Part shown: piece by piece, positions 8,986 to 16,756 of the stretch | Layout: the number at the start of each line of letters is the position of its first letter | How positions within the stretch are numbered: the stretch's first letter is position 1 | Assembly: GCA_900541345.1 (NCBI GenBank) | Contig: UQJE01000015.1 | Span: 1-39,565 of the forward strand | DNA length: 39,565 bases | Source: an uncultured Blautia sp. | Lineage (GTDB): Bacteria; Bacillota; Clostridia; Lachnospirales; Lachnospiraceae | Direction of reading: 5' to 3' | Notes under the pieces: model-generated | Told to the model about the DNA's origin: nothing | Seen by the model: only the letters and a program-made list of their open reading frames with translations | Database searches by the model: none | Translations under genes and position numbers: made by a program

Positions 8986-9645
8986 ATGAGATTAAGAAAC
9001 ATTCCCGGGGCAAAAGATGCCATTCTTGAAAGCCCTTTTGTAATTCAGGAACCGGAAAAGAATAAGGGAAAGTGGAGCAGTGTATTTCCGGATGAGCAGC
9101 CCCTTCATATAGAAGTGGGAATGGGAAAAGGCCGTTTCCTTATGGAACTGGCAGCTCTTCATCCGGACATTAATTATGTAGGGATTGAAATGTACGACAG
9201 TGTTCTTCTTCGTGCACTGCAGAAAATGGAGGAGCTTACAGAGGAGGGAAAAGGTCTTCCCAATCTTAAATTTATGCGCATTGACGCAAGGATTCTTCCT
9301 GAAATATTTGAAAAAGGTGAAGTATCCAAAATTTATCTGAATTTTTCCGATCCGTGGCCGAAAGCGCGCCATGCAAAACGCCGTTTGACCTCAAGAGAAT
9401 TTCTGGCAAGATACGATGAAATTTTAAAGCCTGAGGGAAGAGTGGAATTTAAGACAGACAATAAGGATTTATTCTTATTTTCGCTGGAGGAGGTAGAAGA
9501 GACGAAATGGCGTCTCCTTGCGCACACCTTCGACCTTCATCATGACGAAAAAATGAATGCGGGCAATGTAATGACAGAGTATGAGGAGAAATTTTCCTCT
9601 ATGGGAAATCCCATCTATAAAATGATTATTGACAGGGAAGCATAA
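8986..9645 (+). CDS. trmB: tRNA (guanine-N7-)-methyltransferase TrmB
   Basis: TrmB transfers a methyl group from S-adenosylmethionine to N7 of guanosine 46 in the tRNA variable loop. The 219-residue form starting at ATG 8986 has the usual length and N-terminus (MRLRNIPGAKDAI). GGAGG lies 12 bases upstream, while the earlier ATG at 8974 touches the ribosome site. SAM motif I is EVGMGKGRF (residues 43-51), the acidic second motif is GIEMY (66-70), and the family signature NFSDPWPKARHAKRRL covers 119-134. FKTDN (155-159) is the late catalytic strand. It appears monocistronic, divergent from the V-ATPase operon. Confidence 0.96.
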   Translation: MRLRNIPGAKDAILESPFVIQEPEKNKGKWSSVFPDEQPLHIEVGMGKGRFLMELAALHPDINYVGIEMYDSVLLRALQKMEELTEEGKGLPNLKFMRIDARILPEIFEKGEVSKIYLNFSDPWPKARHAKRRLTSREFLARYDEILKPEGRVEFKTDNKDLFLFSLEEVEETKWRLLAHTFDLHHDEKMNAGNVMTEYEEKFSSMGNPIYKMIIDREA

Positions 9646-9661
9646 GCTGTCCCTGGTATTT

Positions 9662-9712
9662 GGTGAGGTGCAAAGCAGATATATGTTTTGTATCTCACCG
9701 TTCTTCTTTTCT
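9662..9712 (+). terminator. Hairpin with T-rich tail after trmB
   Basis: GGTGAGGTGCAAA at 9662-9674 pairs over 13 positions (two G-T pairs) with TTTGTATCTCACC ending at 9699, followed by a T-rich but interrupted tail. It is a likely intrinsic terminator of trmB. Confidence 0.5.
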
Positions 9713-9853
9713 GGGAAAGCAATAGATTTTGCACGGGCTTTCCACAAAAAGAAAAATGCTCCGTGAAAATGGGGAAATACATATTTTTTCTTTTCACGGC
9801 ATAGAATATAATAAGAAAAGACAGGGAATGCCGAAAGGTATCAGGGAGCGTTT

Positions 9854-10024
9854 ATGAGACAGAAAAACAGCCGTCTGAAAAATAAACTGACGCAGTTTGG
9901 GTATGAGCATGGAAGGCTTGGAAGCCAGCTTGGACGTATTCGAAAATCAGCAGATGAGGTAAATCGCATGTTGGAAAATATGGCACAAAGAGAGGAAAAA
10001 GGAAAGGAAAAGAAAAAAATGTAA
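9854..10024 (+). CDS. Small basic hypothetical protein (56 aa)
   Basis: I do not recognise this 56-codon ORF. It starts at ATG 9854 with AGGGAG six bases upstream, and a TATAAT hexamer lies at 9807-9812 with a poor -35. The product begins MRQKNSRLKNKLTQFGYEHG, is strongly basic, and is helical-looking with a Lys/Glu-rich tail (REEKGKEKKKM). There is no signal peptide, membrane segment or cysteine. The Arg/Lys/Gln-rich start resembles small nucleic-acid or ribosome-associated proteins, but that is only an impression of composition. It lies between trmB and tRNA-Lys. Coding is supported by the ribosome site and uninterrupted frame, not by homology. Confidence 0.5.
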   Translation: MRQKNSRLKNKLTQFGYEHGRLGSQLGRIRKSADEVNRMLENMAQREEKGKEKKKM

Positions 10025-10052
10025 AAAAAATTAAAAAATAATAAAAAAAGTA

Positions 10053-10082
10053 TTGACTTTTATGGTTGGTATCTGGTATTAT
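10053..10082 (+). promoter_or_regulatory. Promoter of tRNA-Lys
   Basis: TTGACT (10053-10058) and TATTAT (10077-10082) are spaced 18 bases, about 35 bases before the mature tRNA 5' end. Confidence 0.7.
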
Positions 10083-10117
10083 ATCTCTTGCATTAAGGAA
10101 ACAAAACAAATGAATAC

Positions 10118-10190
10118 GCGCGATTAGCTCAGTTGGTAGAGCACCTGACTCTTAATCAGGGTGTCCAGGGTTCGAACCCCTGATCGCGCA
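10118..10190 (+). tRNA. tRNA-Lys (anticodon CTT)
   Basis: A full cloverleaf is visible. The acceptor stem is GCGCGAT/ATCGCGC with discriminator A, the D-arm contains AGCTCAGTTGGTAGAGC, and the anticodon stem CCTGA/TCAGG encloses the loop CTCTTAA with anticodon CTT at 10151-10153. The T-arm contains GGTTCGAACCCC. It is 73 bases long and no CCA is encoded. It has its own promoter and terminator, so it is a single-gene unit. Confidence 0.97.
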
Positions 10191-10198
10191 TTTGAAAG

Positions 10199-10245
10199 CA
10201 CTGTTTTTGCGGACAACGTGATTGCCGCGGGGACGGTGTTTTTTT
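10199..10245 (+). terminator. Terminator of tRNA-Lys
   Basis: CACTGTTTTTGCGG pairs with CCGCGGGGACGGTG over 14 positions with several G-T pairs, followed by T7. It starts just after the tRNA. Confidence 0.85.
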
Positions 10246-10249
10246 GTGT

Positions 10250-10301
10250 TATAGGAAATTACTTCGTAATGTTCCATAGCATAAAAGTGCTATAGGAAAT
10301 T
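10250..10301. repeat. Small repeat and palindrome before the EFR1 gene
   Basis: TATAGGAAATT occurs twice on the + strand (10250-10260 and 10291-10301). The first copy can also fold back on AATGTTCCATA across TACTTCGTA, and TAGCA/TGCTA forms a second small hairpin between the copies. It resembles an eroded palindromic intergenic repeat; family unknown. Confidence 0.45.
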
Positions 10302-10327
10302 CCTCCCGTAAATTCATAATTACATAC

Positions 10328-10355
10328 TTGTGTACAGTTTGTAATATGATACAAT
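10328..10355 (+). promoter_or_regulatory. Promoter of the EFR1-MATE pair
   Basis: TTGTGT (10328-10333) and TACAAT (10350-10355) are spaced 16 bases, about 30 bases before the EFR1 start codon. Confidence 0.55.
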
Positions 10356-10384
10356 GAAAATGTAAAAAACGGGAGGAAAATAAT

Positions 10385-11131
10385 ATGATACTGTATTTTA
10401 CCGGAACAGGAAACAGCACATACGTTGCAGAAAAAATTGCAGAAATGACTGCGGACTCCCTGATTTCCATGACGGATAAGATTCGGGAGAATTCCTGTGA
10501 GAATATAAACGCTGAAAAAACTCTTGTATTTGTCACTCCTACATATGGCTGGCGAATTCCGAGAATTGTAGAAGACTGGATTATGCAGGTGACGTTTCCG
10601 GAAAACTGCAGGGCGTACTTTGTAATGACCTGCGGAGACGGAATCGGAAATGCCGGTGCTTATCTGGAAAAACTGTGCAAAAAGAAAGGCTTTGAATACA
10701 TGGGCTGTGCGGCAATTGTAATGCCGGAAAATTATGTGGCAATGTTTCCGGTGCCGGAAGAAGATGAAGCCCTTTCTATTGTTCGAAAGGCGGATCCAAC
10801 TATCAGACGGGCAGCAGAGAGGATTCGTACAGGAATGCCTTTTCCATCGGTAAAACCGGGGATTGTGGGAAAAATGGAAAGTGGAATTATAAACCAGGCT
10901 TTTTATAAGTTTTTTGTGAAGGCGGACAAGTTTTATGCAGGAGATGCCTGTAATCATTGCGGTCGGTGCACAAGAGTCTGTCCTGCAAATAATATCCGTC
11001 TTGTAAAGGGAAAACCTGTGTGGGGAAAAGAATGCACCCATTGTATGGCGTGTATCTGTGGGTGTCCGCAGAAAGCTATTGAATATGGAAAGAAAAGTCT
11101 GGGCAAACCGAGATACCACTGTCCGTTATAA
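10385..11131 (+). CDS. EFR1-type flavodoxin-ferredoxin fusion
   Basis: This 248-residue cytoplasmic electron-transfer protein has an N-terminal flavodoxin-like domain with the FMN phosphate loop FTGTGNST (residues 5-12) and a Thr-Pro-Thr-Tyr-Gly-Trp loop at 51-56. A C-terminal bis-[4Fe-4S] ferredoxin domain has C189-C192-C195-C199 and C217-C220-C223-C227. Such EFR1 proteins are frequent in anaerobic Firmicutes; the redox partner is usually unknown. GGGAGG precedes the ATG. The MATE gene follows after 26 bases with no terminator, so the pair is probably co-transcribed. The domain call is firm; the physiological substrate is not known. Confidence 0.9.
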   Translation: MILYFTGTGNSTYVAEKIAEMTADSLISMTDKIRENSCENINAEKTLVFVTPTYGWRIPRIVEDWIMQVTFPENCRAYFVMTCGDGIGNAGAYLEKLCKKKGFEYMGCAAIVMPENYVAMFPVPEEDEALSIVRKADPTIRRAAERIRTGMPFPSVKPGIVGKMESGIINQAFYKFFVKADKFYAGDACNHCGRCTRVCPANNIRLVKGKPVWGKECTHCMACICGCPQKAIEYGKKSLGKPRYHCPL

Positions 11132-11157
11132 AACTTTTTGAGAATTGGGGGAAGAAA

Positions 11158-12513
11158 GTGAAAGAAACATCTATTGCAAAAGAAAAAAGGCTGTTCAGCT
11201 CAAAAGATTTGAGAAGGCTTATCATTCCGCTGTTAATTGAACAGTTTCTTGCTATTTTTGTGGGACTGGCAGATTCCATTATGGTTTCGTCTGTAGGAGA
11301 AGCGGCAGTTTCCGCTGTGTCTCTTATTGACACCATTATGGTGCTTCTTATTAATATTTTTACAGCGCTGGCAACAGGAGGCGCAATCGTGGCTGGACAG
11401 GCTCTCGGAAGAAAACGTGCAGAGGAAGGCTGCGAGGCAGCAGAGCAGACGCTTCTTTTTTCCACCGTGTTTTCCATTGTAATTATGGGCTTGGTATATG
11501 CGGGAAAATGGCTGATTCTCCACGTTGTTTTTGGAAAAATAGAAGCGGATGTTATGGCAAACTGTAATACATATCTGATGATAGTAACCTCATCTATTCC
11601 GTTTCTTGCTGTTTATAATGCCGGTGCTGCCATGTACAGGGCGATGGGAGACTCAAAAACTCCTATGAAAATGTCTCTTGTGATGAACGGACTTAACCTT
11701 GCAGGAAATGCCTTGCTTTTGTATGGGCTTGGTATGGGGGTAGAAGGCGCTGCCATTCCCACTGCTTTATCACGTATGCTTGCCGGTATATGGATGCTTT
11801 TCTGCATGAAGGACAGTACAAAAGTTCTTCATGTGCGCACGATTTTGGGACTCCGTTTTAAAGGAAAAACCCTTCGGAAAATCCTTCATCTGGGGATTCC
11901 CTGCAGTCTGGAAAACAGTATGTTCCAGCTTGGGAAAATCATGGTGTTAAGTCTTGTGTCTGGTTTTGGTACGGCCTCGATTGCCGCAAACGCAGTGAGC
12001 AACAGTGTATGTGCCTTTGCGATTCTGGGAGGAATGTCAATGGGATATGCTCTTTCCTCAGTGAGCGCTCAGTGTGTCGGTGCAGGAGATTATAAGCAGG
12101 TCCGTTATTATACGAAGAAGCTTATGGGGTATTCCTATGCTTCCATGCTGGCAATGAATCTTCTTATTATAGCGGCGCTTTCGTTTATCATAAAGGTTTA
12201 TAATCTTTCGCCGGAAACAGGAAAAATGGCAGAGGAAATTATACTTTATCATGCAGTTTGCTCTGTTCTTATCTGGCCGGTTGCTTTTACCCTGCCAAAT
12301 ACCCTTCGTGCTGCCAATGATGTGGGCTTTTGCATGATTGTTTCCGTTGTGTCTATGTGGATATTCAGAATCGGGCTGAGTTTTGTTTTGAGCAAAAATT
12401 TTGGTATGGGTGTATTGGGCGTATGGGTAGCGATGACAATAGACTGGGTTGTGAGAGCTATTTTCTTCGCTTTTCGTTACAGAGGTACAAAATGGCAAAA
12501 AGCAAAGGCGTGA
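11158..12513 (+). CDS. MATE family efflux transporter
   Basis: This 451-residue polytopic membrane protein has about 12 helices in two homologous halves, as in multidrug and toxic compound extrusion (MATE) transporters that export cationic drugs or metabolites using Na+ or H+ gradients. Family signatures include the N-terminal PLLIEQFLAIFVGLADSIMV helix (read as PLLIEQFLA then GLADSIMV) and AMYRAMGDSKTPM after helix 4. The start is GTG at 11158, with GGGGGAAG just upstream. It follows the EFR1 gene closely. The substrate is not predictable. No terminator is evident before the guaA promoter. Confidence 0.92.
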   Translation: MKETSIAKEKRLFSSKDLRRLIIPLLIEQFLAIFVGLADSIMVSSVGEAAVSAVSLIDTIMVLLINIFTALATGGAIVAGQALGRKRAEEGCEAAEQTLLFSTVFSIVIMGLVYAGKWLILHVVFGKIEADVMANCNTYLMIVTSSIPFLAVYNAGAAMYRAMGDSKTPMKMSLVMNGLNLAGNALLLYGLGMGVEGAAIPTALSRMLAGIWMLFCMKDSTKVLHVRTILGLRFKGKTLRKILHLGIPCSLENSMFQLGKIMVLSLVSGFGTASIAANAVSNSVCAFAILGGMSMGYALSSVSAQCVGAGDYKQVRYYTKKLMGYSYASMLAMNLLIIAALSFIIKVYNLSPETGKMAEEIILYHAVCSVLIWPVAFTLPNTLRAANDVGFCMIVSVVSMWIFRIGLSFVLSKNFGMGVLGVWVAMTIDWVVRAIFFAFRYRGTKWQKAKA

Positions 12514-12533
12514 ATTTTTGTAAAAAATAACCG

Positions 12534-12562
12534 TTGTAAAAATTGCTTTCCTCTATTATAAT
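12534..12562 (+). promoter_or_regulatory. guaA: Promoter of guaA
   Basis: TTGTAA (12534-12539) and a perfect TATAAT (12557-12562) are spaced 17 bases. The transcript would have a leader of only about 22 bases, which leaves no room for a purine riboswitch. Confidence 0.8.
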
Positions 12563-12591
12563 GAAGAACAACAATTTTAAGGAGGAATAGA

Positions 12592-14136
12592 ATGAGAAGA
12601 GAAACAGTTGTTGTTTTAGACTTCGGCGGACAGTATAACCAGTTAATTGCGCGCCGTGTTCGTGAATGTAACGTATATTGTGAAATTTATTCTTATAAAA
12701 CAGATATAGAAAAAATTAAAGAAATCAATCCGAAGGGAATTATTTTTACAGGAGGACCAAACAGCTGTTATGAGCCGGATGCTCCTACTTACACAAAAGA
12801 AATCTTTGAACTGGGTATTCCGGTACTTGGAATCTGCTACGGTTCTCAGCTTATGATGCATCTTCTTGGAGGCAAGGTAGAAAAAGCTCCGGTGCGCGAA
12901 TATGGAAAAATTGAGGTCAACGTAGACAACAGCTCAAAACTGTTTTCAAATGTTTCTTCTAAAACAATTTGCTGGATGAGCCATAATGATTATATTTCCA
13001 GTGTGGCTCCAGACTTTTCTGTCAGCGCATGGACAGCAGATTGTCCTGTTGCAGCAGTAGAAAATCCAGAGAAAAAATTGTACGCAGTACAATTCCATCC
13101 GGAAGTACTTCACACACAGGAAGGTACAAAGATGCTTTCCAATTTTGTATACAATGTATGTGGCTGTGCAGGAGACTGGAAAATGGATTCTTTTGTGGAA
13201 GAATCTATCAAATCCATCCGTGAAAAAGTAGGAGATGGTAAAGTTCTCTGTGCGCTTTCCGGAGGTGTGGATTCCTCTGTTGCGGCTGTACTTCTCTCAA
13301 AAGCAGTTGGAAATCAGCTTACCTGTGTATTTGTAGATCATGGTCTTCTTCGTAAAAATGAGGGAGATGAAGTAGAGGCTGTTTTCGGACCGGAAGGACA
13401 TTATAATCTTAACTTTATCCGTGTAAACGCCCAGGAACGCTTCTATGAGAAGCTGAAGGGAGTAGAAGAACCGGAAAACAAACGTAAGATTATCGGTGAG
13501 GAGTTTATCCGCGTTTTTGAAGAGGAAGCCAAGAAAATCGGAGCAGTGGATTTCCTTGTGCAGGGAACCATTTATCCGGATGTAGTGGAGAGTGGTGTAG
13601 GCGGTGAGTCTACTGTGATCAAATCCCACCACAACGTAGGAGGACTTCCGGATTTCGTAGATTTCAAAGAAATCATTGAGCCCCTTCGTGACCTTTTCAA
13701 GGATGAGGTGCGAAAAGCAGGTCTTGAGCTTGGTATTCCGGAGTATCTTGTGTTCCGTCAGCCATTCCCGGGTCCGGGGCTTGGAATCCGTATCATTGGT
13801 GAGGTAACTGCAGAGAAGGTACAGATGGTTCAGGAAGCAGATGCGATCTGGAGAGAGGAGATTGCAAAAGCAGGCTGGGACAAAAAAGTCAACCAGTATT
13901 TTGCAGCTCTTACAAATATGCGTTCTGTAGGCGTTATGGGTGATGAGAGAACATACGACTATGCAGTTGCTCTTCGCGCTGTTACAACAACAGACTTTAT
14001 GACAGCTGAAAGCGCAGACATTCCCTGGGAAATCATCGGAAAGACAACAAGCAGAATCGTAAATGAGGTAAAACACGTAAACAGAGTGCTTTACGACTGT
14101 ACAGGGAAACCTCCGGCAACAATAGAAATGGAATAA
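12592..14136 (+). CDS. guaA: GMP synthase, glutamine-hydrolysing (full length)
   Basis: GuaA converts XMP, ATP and glutamine to GMP in the cytoplasm, the last step of guanine nucleotide synthesis. The 514 residues contain a class I amidotransferase domain (about 1-190) with catalytic Cys82 in GICYGSQ and His169/Glu171 in FHPE. The ATP-pyrophosphatase domain has the P-loop SGGVDSS (223-229), and the C-terminal dimer/XMP domain includes KSHHNVGGLP, QPFPGPGLG and the ending KPPATIEME. All catalytic elements are intact. AAGGAGGA precedes ATG. It is a single-gene unit with its own promoter and terminator. A second, amidotransferase-defective relative lies at 38224. Confidence 0.98.
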   Translation: MRRETVVVLDFGGQYNQLIARRVRECNVYCEIYSYKTDIEKIKEINPKGIIFTGGPNSCYEPDAPTYTKEIFELGIPVLGICYGSQLMMHLLGGKVEKAPVREYGKIEVNVDNSSKLFSNVSSKTICWMSHNDYISSVAPDFSVSAWTADCPVAAVENPEKKLYAVQFHPEVLHTQEGTKMLSNFVYNVCGCAGDWKMDSFVEESIKSIREKVGDGKVLCALSGGVDSSVAAVLLSKAVGNQLTCVFVDHGLLRKNEGDEVEAVFGPEGHYNLNFIRVNAQERFYEKLKGVEEPENKRKIIGEEFIRVFEEEAKKIGAVDFLVQGTIYPDVVESGVGGESTVIKSHHNVGGLPDFVDFKEIIEPLRDLFKDEVRKAGLELGIPEYLVFRQPFPGPGLGIRIIGEVTAEKVQMVQEADAIWREEIAKAGWDKKVNQYFAALTNMRSVGVMGDERTYDYAVALRAVTTTDFMTAESADIPWEIIGKTTSRIVNEVKHVNRVLYDCTGKPPATIEME

Positions 14137-14255
14137 AGTAATTTATTCCACGCAACCCCCTTTTGGCATTTTTTTGCTAATTTCATTTAGAAAAAACAAA
14201 AAAACATCCCAAAAAGAGCGTGAATAATCAAGAATAAAAATAAAAAAAGATACCC

Positions 14256-14297
14256 AAAAAACCTTGTAAAGGAACTATCCTGAGCAAGGTTTTTTTT
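14256..14297 (+). terminator. Terminator of guaA
   Basis: ACCTTG/CAAGGT with an inner AGGA/TCCT helix is flanked by A-rich sequence and followed by T8. It lies about 120 bases after the guaA stop. Confidence 0.8.
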
Positions 14298-14705
14298 AAT
14301 GGAAAAGAAAACCGAAAAGAAGAAAAAACCTGAAAAACAAAGGGTTTCCGAAAGACATTTCGCAAAGAAGATGCCAAATCCTGCCGTCTTTAAATGAACA
14401 GGAAAGACGGGAGGGAAAAAGAATAGTATGAATTTTTAGAGAAAAAGAGAAAAAAGAAAATGCAAAGTGAGATTCGCAAAAAAATGCAAAGTGGGTTTCA
14501 CGCAGGACATAGAGAAAAATAAAAAAGGCGTTTTTGGGAGCTGTTTTTTGGGAAAATACCCTTAAAAAGGTAGTTTTTGGGAGAAAAAGGCAAAAAATCT
14601 TCCCAAATCCAGTAGGGAAATTCATTTCTGGGAATGTTTTTGGGAAAAACAGATGGGTATTTATTTTTGGGGGAATTTTTGGGAAAAGGAAAGGAGAAGC
14701 GGAGA
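14298..14705. repeat. Non-coding purine-rich region with TTTTTGGGA repeats
   Basis: There is no credible gene here on either strand; Phe-rich minus-strand frames are products of the base composition. TTTTTGGGA or a one-change variant recurs at 14531, 14545, 14574, 14625, 14637, 14664 and 14676. A second direct repeat, ATGCAAAGTG followed by RGWTTC, occurs at 14460 and 14484. A perfect 8-bp hairpin (CCGTCTTT 14384-14391, AAAGACGG 14403-14410) has no T-tail. It may be an eroded element or an unrecognised RNA. Confidence 0.5.
14493..14511 (+). repeat. Imperfect 19-bp repeat, left copy
   Basis: GGGTTTCACGCAGGACATA matches 17 of 19 bases with the copy at 16757-16775 in the same orientation. The two copies bracket the CAP-domain gene region. 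Confidence 0.5.
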
Positions 14706-14810
14706 ATGATTAAAAAGAACTTTAAAGGTCGCTGTCGAAAGAGGATGACTTCCATTCACATTTCTTCTGGGTCAGATTATCAAAAAGAGAGCGGATTTAT
14801 TGAAAAATAA
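14706..14810 (+). CDS. Tiny ORF (34 aa), uncertain
   Basis: A 34-codon frame starts at ATG 14706 with purine-rich GGAGAAGCGGAG just upstream and ends at TAA 14808-14810. The product begins MIKKNFKGRCRKRM and is basic at the front. From memory only, this opening resembles the first residues of small proteins carried by Tn554-like elements in clostridia; the remainder does not. It could be a truncated remnant or chance. Confidence 0.3.
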   Translation: MIKKNFKGRCRKRMTSIHISSGSDYQKESGFIEK

Positions 14811-14872
14811 AGATAAATTATACATTTATGCTTGAGGATTTCACTAAAAGTATCCCCAGCCATAAAAATAAG

Positions 14873-14881
14873 TGCTATAAT
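14873..14881 (+). promoter_or_regulatory. Extended -10 promoter of the CAP gene
   Basis: TGCTATAAT at 14873-14881 is an extended -10 element with no good -35 at the expected distance. It lies about 40 bases before the start codon. Confidence 0.5.
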
Positions 14882-14919
14882 AAAAGTAAGTATCATTTAA
14901 GGAAAGGAAGGGACTGAAA

Positions 14920-16566
14920 ATGAAGAAGCAATTAAAGAAATGGATGTTGTTATTTGTTGTAACTATGTTGGTGATTATCTCTCCGGTCGGTGTTCTGGCT
15001 GCGAAAAAACCAACACCGGGAGCTACCACTCTGACTAAGGTTTCCTCTTCGGCTTACAACAAAGTGACAATTAACTGGAAGAAAACATCCGGAGCAACAG
15101 ATTATAAGATTTATTATCGTAAATCTGGAACTAAGAAATGGATTGGTATTAAGACCGTAAGCAGTAAGAGCGCAAGCTATACACACACTGCAAGTAAATC
15201 AAAACCTATCGTAGTTGGTCAGAAATACGAGTACACAGTAAGAGGCTACAATAGCAAGTATAAGACTTATGGTAAATACAATACAAAAGGCCTTGCTGTA
15301 CAGACAAAGCCTTCTACGATTAAGCTGAAATCAGCAAAGCTGAATGGTTCTAAAGATGCAGTTACCGTAAGCTGGAATGGAAGTAAAAGTGGAGACAGCT
15401 ATAAAGTATATAGAAAGACTGGCAATTCTGGTTGGAAATGCATTGCAACCACAAAGTCAACTAAGTATACAGACAAAAAGCCGGTAGCTGGTACAAAAAA
15501 CTACTATACTGTTAGGGCTTATTACAGCAAGACAAAAGCTCTTGGTGGATACAATAAAAATGGCGTCAGCGTGACGGTTCCAAGAAAAGATTCTGGTAGT
15601 GGAAATAACGATAAGCCTGATAAATATGTTAAGGTTGAAAGAGTTGAATTGTCTGGGGCTGGGGCTGAATCTGTCATTATTGAAATGAAGCCTGGTGAAT
15701 CTATTGTTTTGACTGCAGAGGTTTATCCATCAAATGCAACAAACAAAGATATTAAATGGGAGGTGGGTGGTGAAGAAGTAGTTGATATGCATGCAAGCGG
15801 ACATACTGCAAAAATTACTGCCAAAGATTATGGACACACAATGGTGAAAATTTACGCACTCGGAAAATGCGAAGATGGATACGCGATTGATAATGTTTTC
15901 ATCAATGTCGAGCCAGACCCTGAAGTATATGCAAGACAGGTGTTGGAGGAAACGAATAAAGTAAGAGCAAAGCATGGATGTGCGCCACTTGTGATGCATC
16001 CAAATATGCAAAAGGCTGCAATGGCAAGAGCGAAAGAATTATCTGTAAAATTTTCTCATACACGACCTAATGGTAGACCTGGCTTTTCAATTGGAGAAGA
16101 ATATTGTGCTGCTGGAATGTTTACAGAAAATATTGCAATGGGACAAGGTAGTCCTAAAGAAGTTGTTTCAGACTGGGAAGGAAGTTCTGGTCATCTTATA
16201 GCAATGGTAAAACCTGAAGCAAAAGTTTTAGGTGTTGGCTTCTATAAAGGTGATGACGGTGTATATTACTGGTGTCAATTATTTTCAAGATTAGACAGTA
16301 ATGATATTGCAACAATGTCTACGATTACATTTGATGCGAATGGTGGCGAAGGTGGTTGTGTAGTAGAAAGACCTATGGGTTATACTGTTTATCTTGAAAC
16401 AATTACGAATCATCCATTATTAGGATATTGTGAAAAAACAGATTTTGTTCCAACTGTAACGAGAGAAGGTTATCGGTTCACTGGTTGGATGGATGAATAT
16501 GGAGACTATATTCGTTCTACTGCCGTTACAGATAATACAGTGTATGCAAGATGGGAAAAAATTTGA
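14920..16566 (+). CDS. Secreted CAP-domain protein with FN3, Ig-like and InlB-type repeats
   Basis: This 548-residue exported protein has a Lys-rich signal peptide with likely cleavage near VLA-AK (about residue 27). Two fibronectin type III-like modules follow (~33-130 and ~135-221), then a Gly/Ser/Asp linker (~222-235) and an Ig-like BIG2-type module (~236-332). A CAP/SCP domain covers ~336-458 with His380, Glu404 (TENI) and His425 (SGHL) in the expected cavity positions. The C-terminus (~468-548) is an InlB B-repeat-type module (TITFDANGG to GYRFTGW to VYARWEK). No LPXTG or lipobox is present, so it is probably released or wall-associated through its repeats. CAP function in bacteria is largely unknown. 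GGAAAGGAAGGG precedes ATG. Confidence 0.88.
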   Translation: MKKQLKKWMLLFVVTMLVIISPVGVLAAKKPTPGATTLTKVSSSAYNKVTINWKKTSGATDYKIYYRKSGTKKWIGIKTVSSKSASYTHTASKSKPIVVGQKYEYTVRGYNSKYKTYGKYNTKGLAVQTKPSTIKLKSAKLNGSKDAVTVSWNGSKSGDSYKVYRKTGNSGWKCIATTKSTKYTDKKPVAGTKNYYTVRAYYSKTKALGGYNKNGVSVTVPRKDSGSGNNDKPDKYVKVERVELSGAGAESVIIEMKPGESIVLTAEVYPSNATNKDIKWEVGGEEVVDMHASGHTAKITAKDYGHTMVKIYALGKCEDGYAIDNVFINVEPDPEVYARQVLEETNKVRAKHGCAPLVMHPNMQKAAMARAKELSVKFSHTRPNGRPGFSIGEEYCAAGMFTENIAMGQGSPKEVVSDWEGSSGHLIAMVKPEAKVLGVGFYKGDDGVYYWCQLFSRLDSNDIATMSTITFDANGGEGGCVVERPMGYTVYLETITNHPLLGYCEKTDFVPTVTREGYRFTGWMDEYGDYIRSTAVTDNTVYARWEKI

Positions 16567-16626
16567 TTCTCTGTGAAAGTAATAGGAATTTAGCAAGTTA
16601 GAAATGTGGGTTGTAAGGCACACTAT

Positions 16627-16673
16627 AAAGGAGCGGTAGCACAAATTATGGGGTGCAGCCGCTCCTTTTCTTT
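16627..16673 (+). terminator. Terminator of the CAP gene
   Basis: AAAGGAGCGG pairs with CCGCTCCTTT, with an inner GCAC/GTGC helix, followed by a T-rich tail. Confidence 0.85.
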
Positions 16674-16695
16674 TGAAAATTGATATCCTCCTATG

Positions 16696-16730
16696 AAAAA
16701 AGGAAACCACAATGTCATTTTCCTTTTTTT
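16696..16730. terminator. Second, symmetrical terminator-like hairpin
   Basis: AAAAAAGGAAA pairs with TTTCCTTTTTT around an 11-base loop, giving A- and T-tracts on both sides. It can act on either strand. Confidence 0.6.
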
Positions 16731-16756
16731 CTTAATAGTTTTCTCTACACTCGAAT

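Noticed and set aside
10259..11119. 286-residue open frame on the minus strand
   Set aside because: It lies antisense to the EFR1 gene, whose flavodoxin and double 4Fe-4S motifs are unmistakable, and its product is His/Cys/Phe-rich without any recognisable domain.
12514..12591. Purine (guanine or xanthine) riboswitch upstream of guaA
   Set aside because: The promoter leaves only about 22 leader bases, too few for an aptamer; the second guaA-like gene likewise has no aptamer-like structure.
13297..14076. 259-residue minus-strand frame inside guaA
   Set aside because: It is the complement of conserved GuaA coding sequence.
14531..14684. G-quadruplex from spaced GGG runs
   Set aside because: The runs are mostly 10-30 bases apart, too far for a canonical quadruplex.
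14296..14755. Two overlapping Phe-rich minus-strand frames with PKN repeats
   Set aside because: They are produced by the TTTTTGGG repeats and purine bias, have no ribosome sites and overlap each other.
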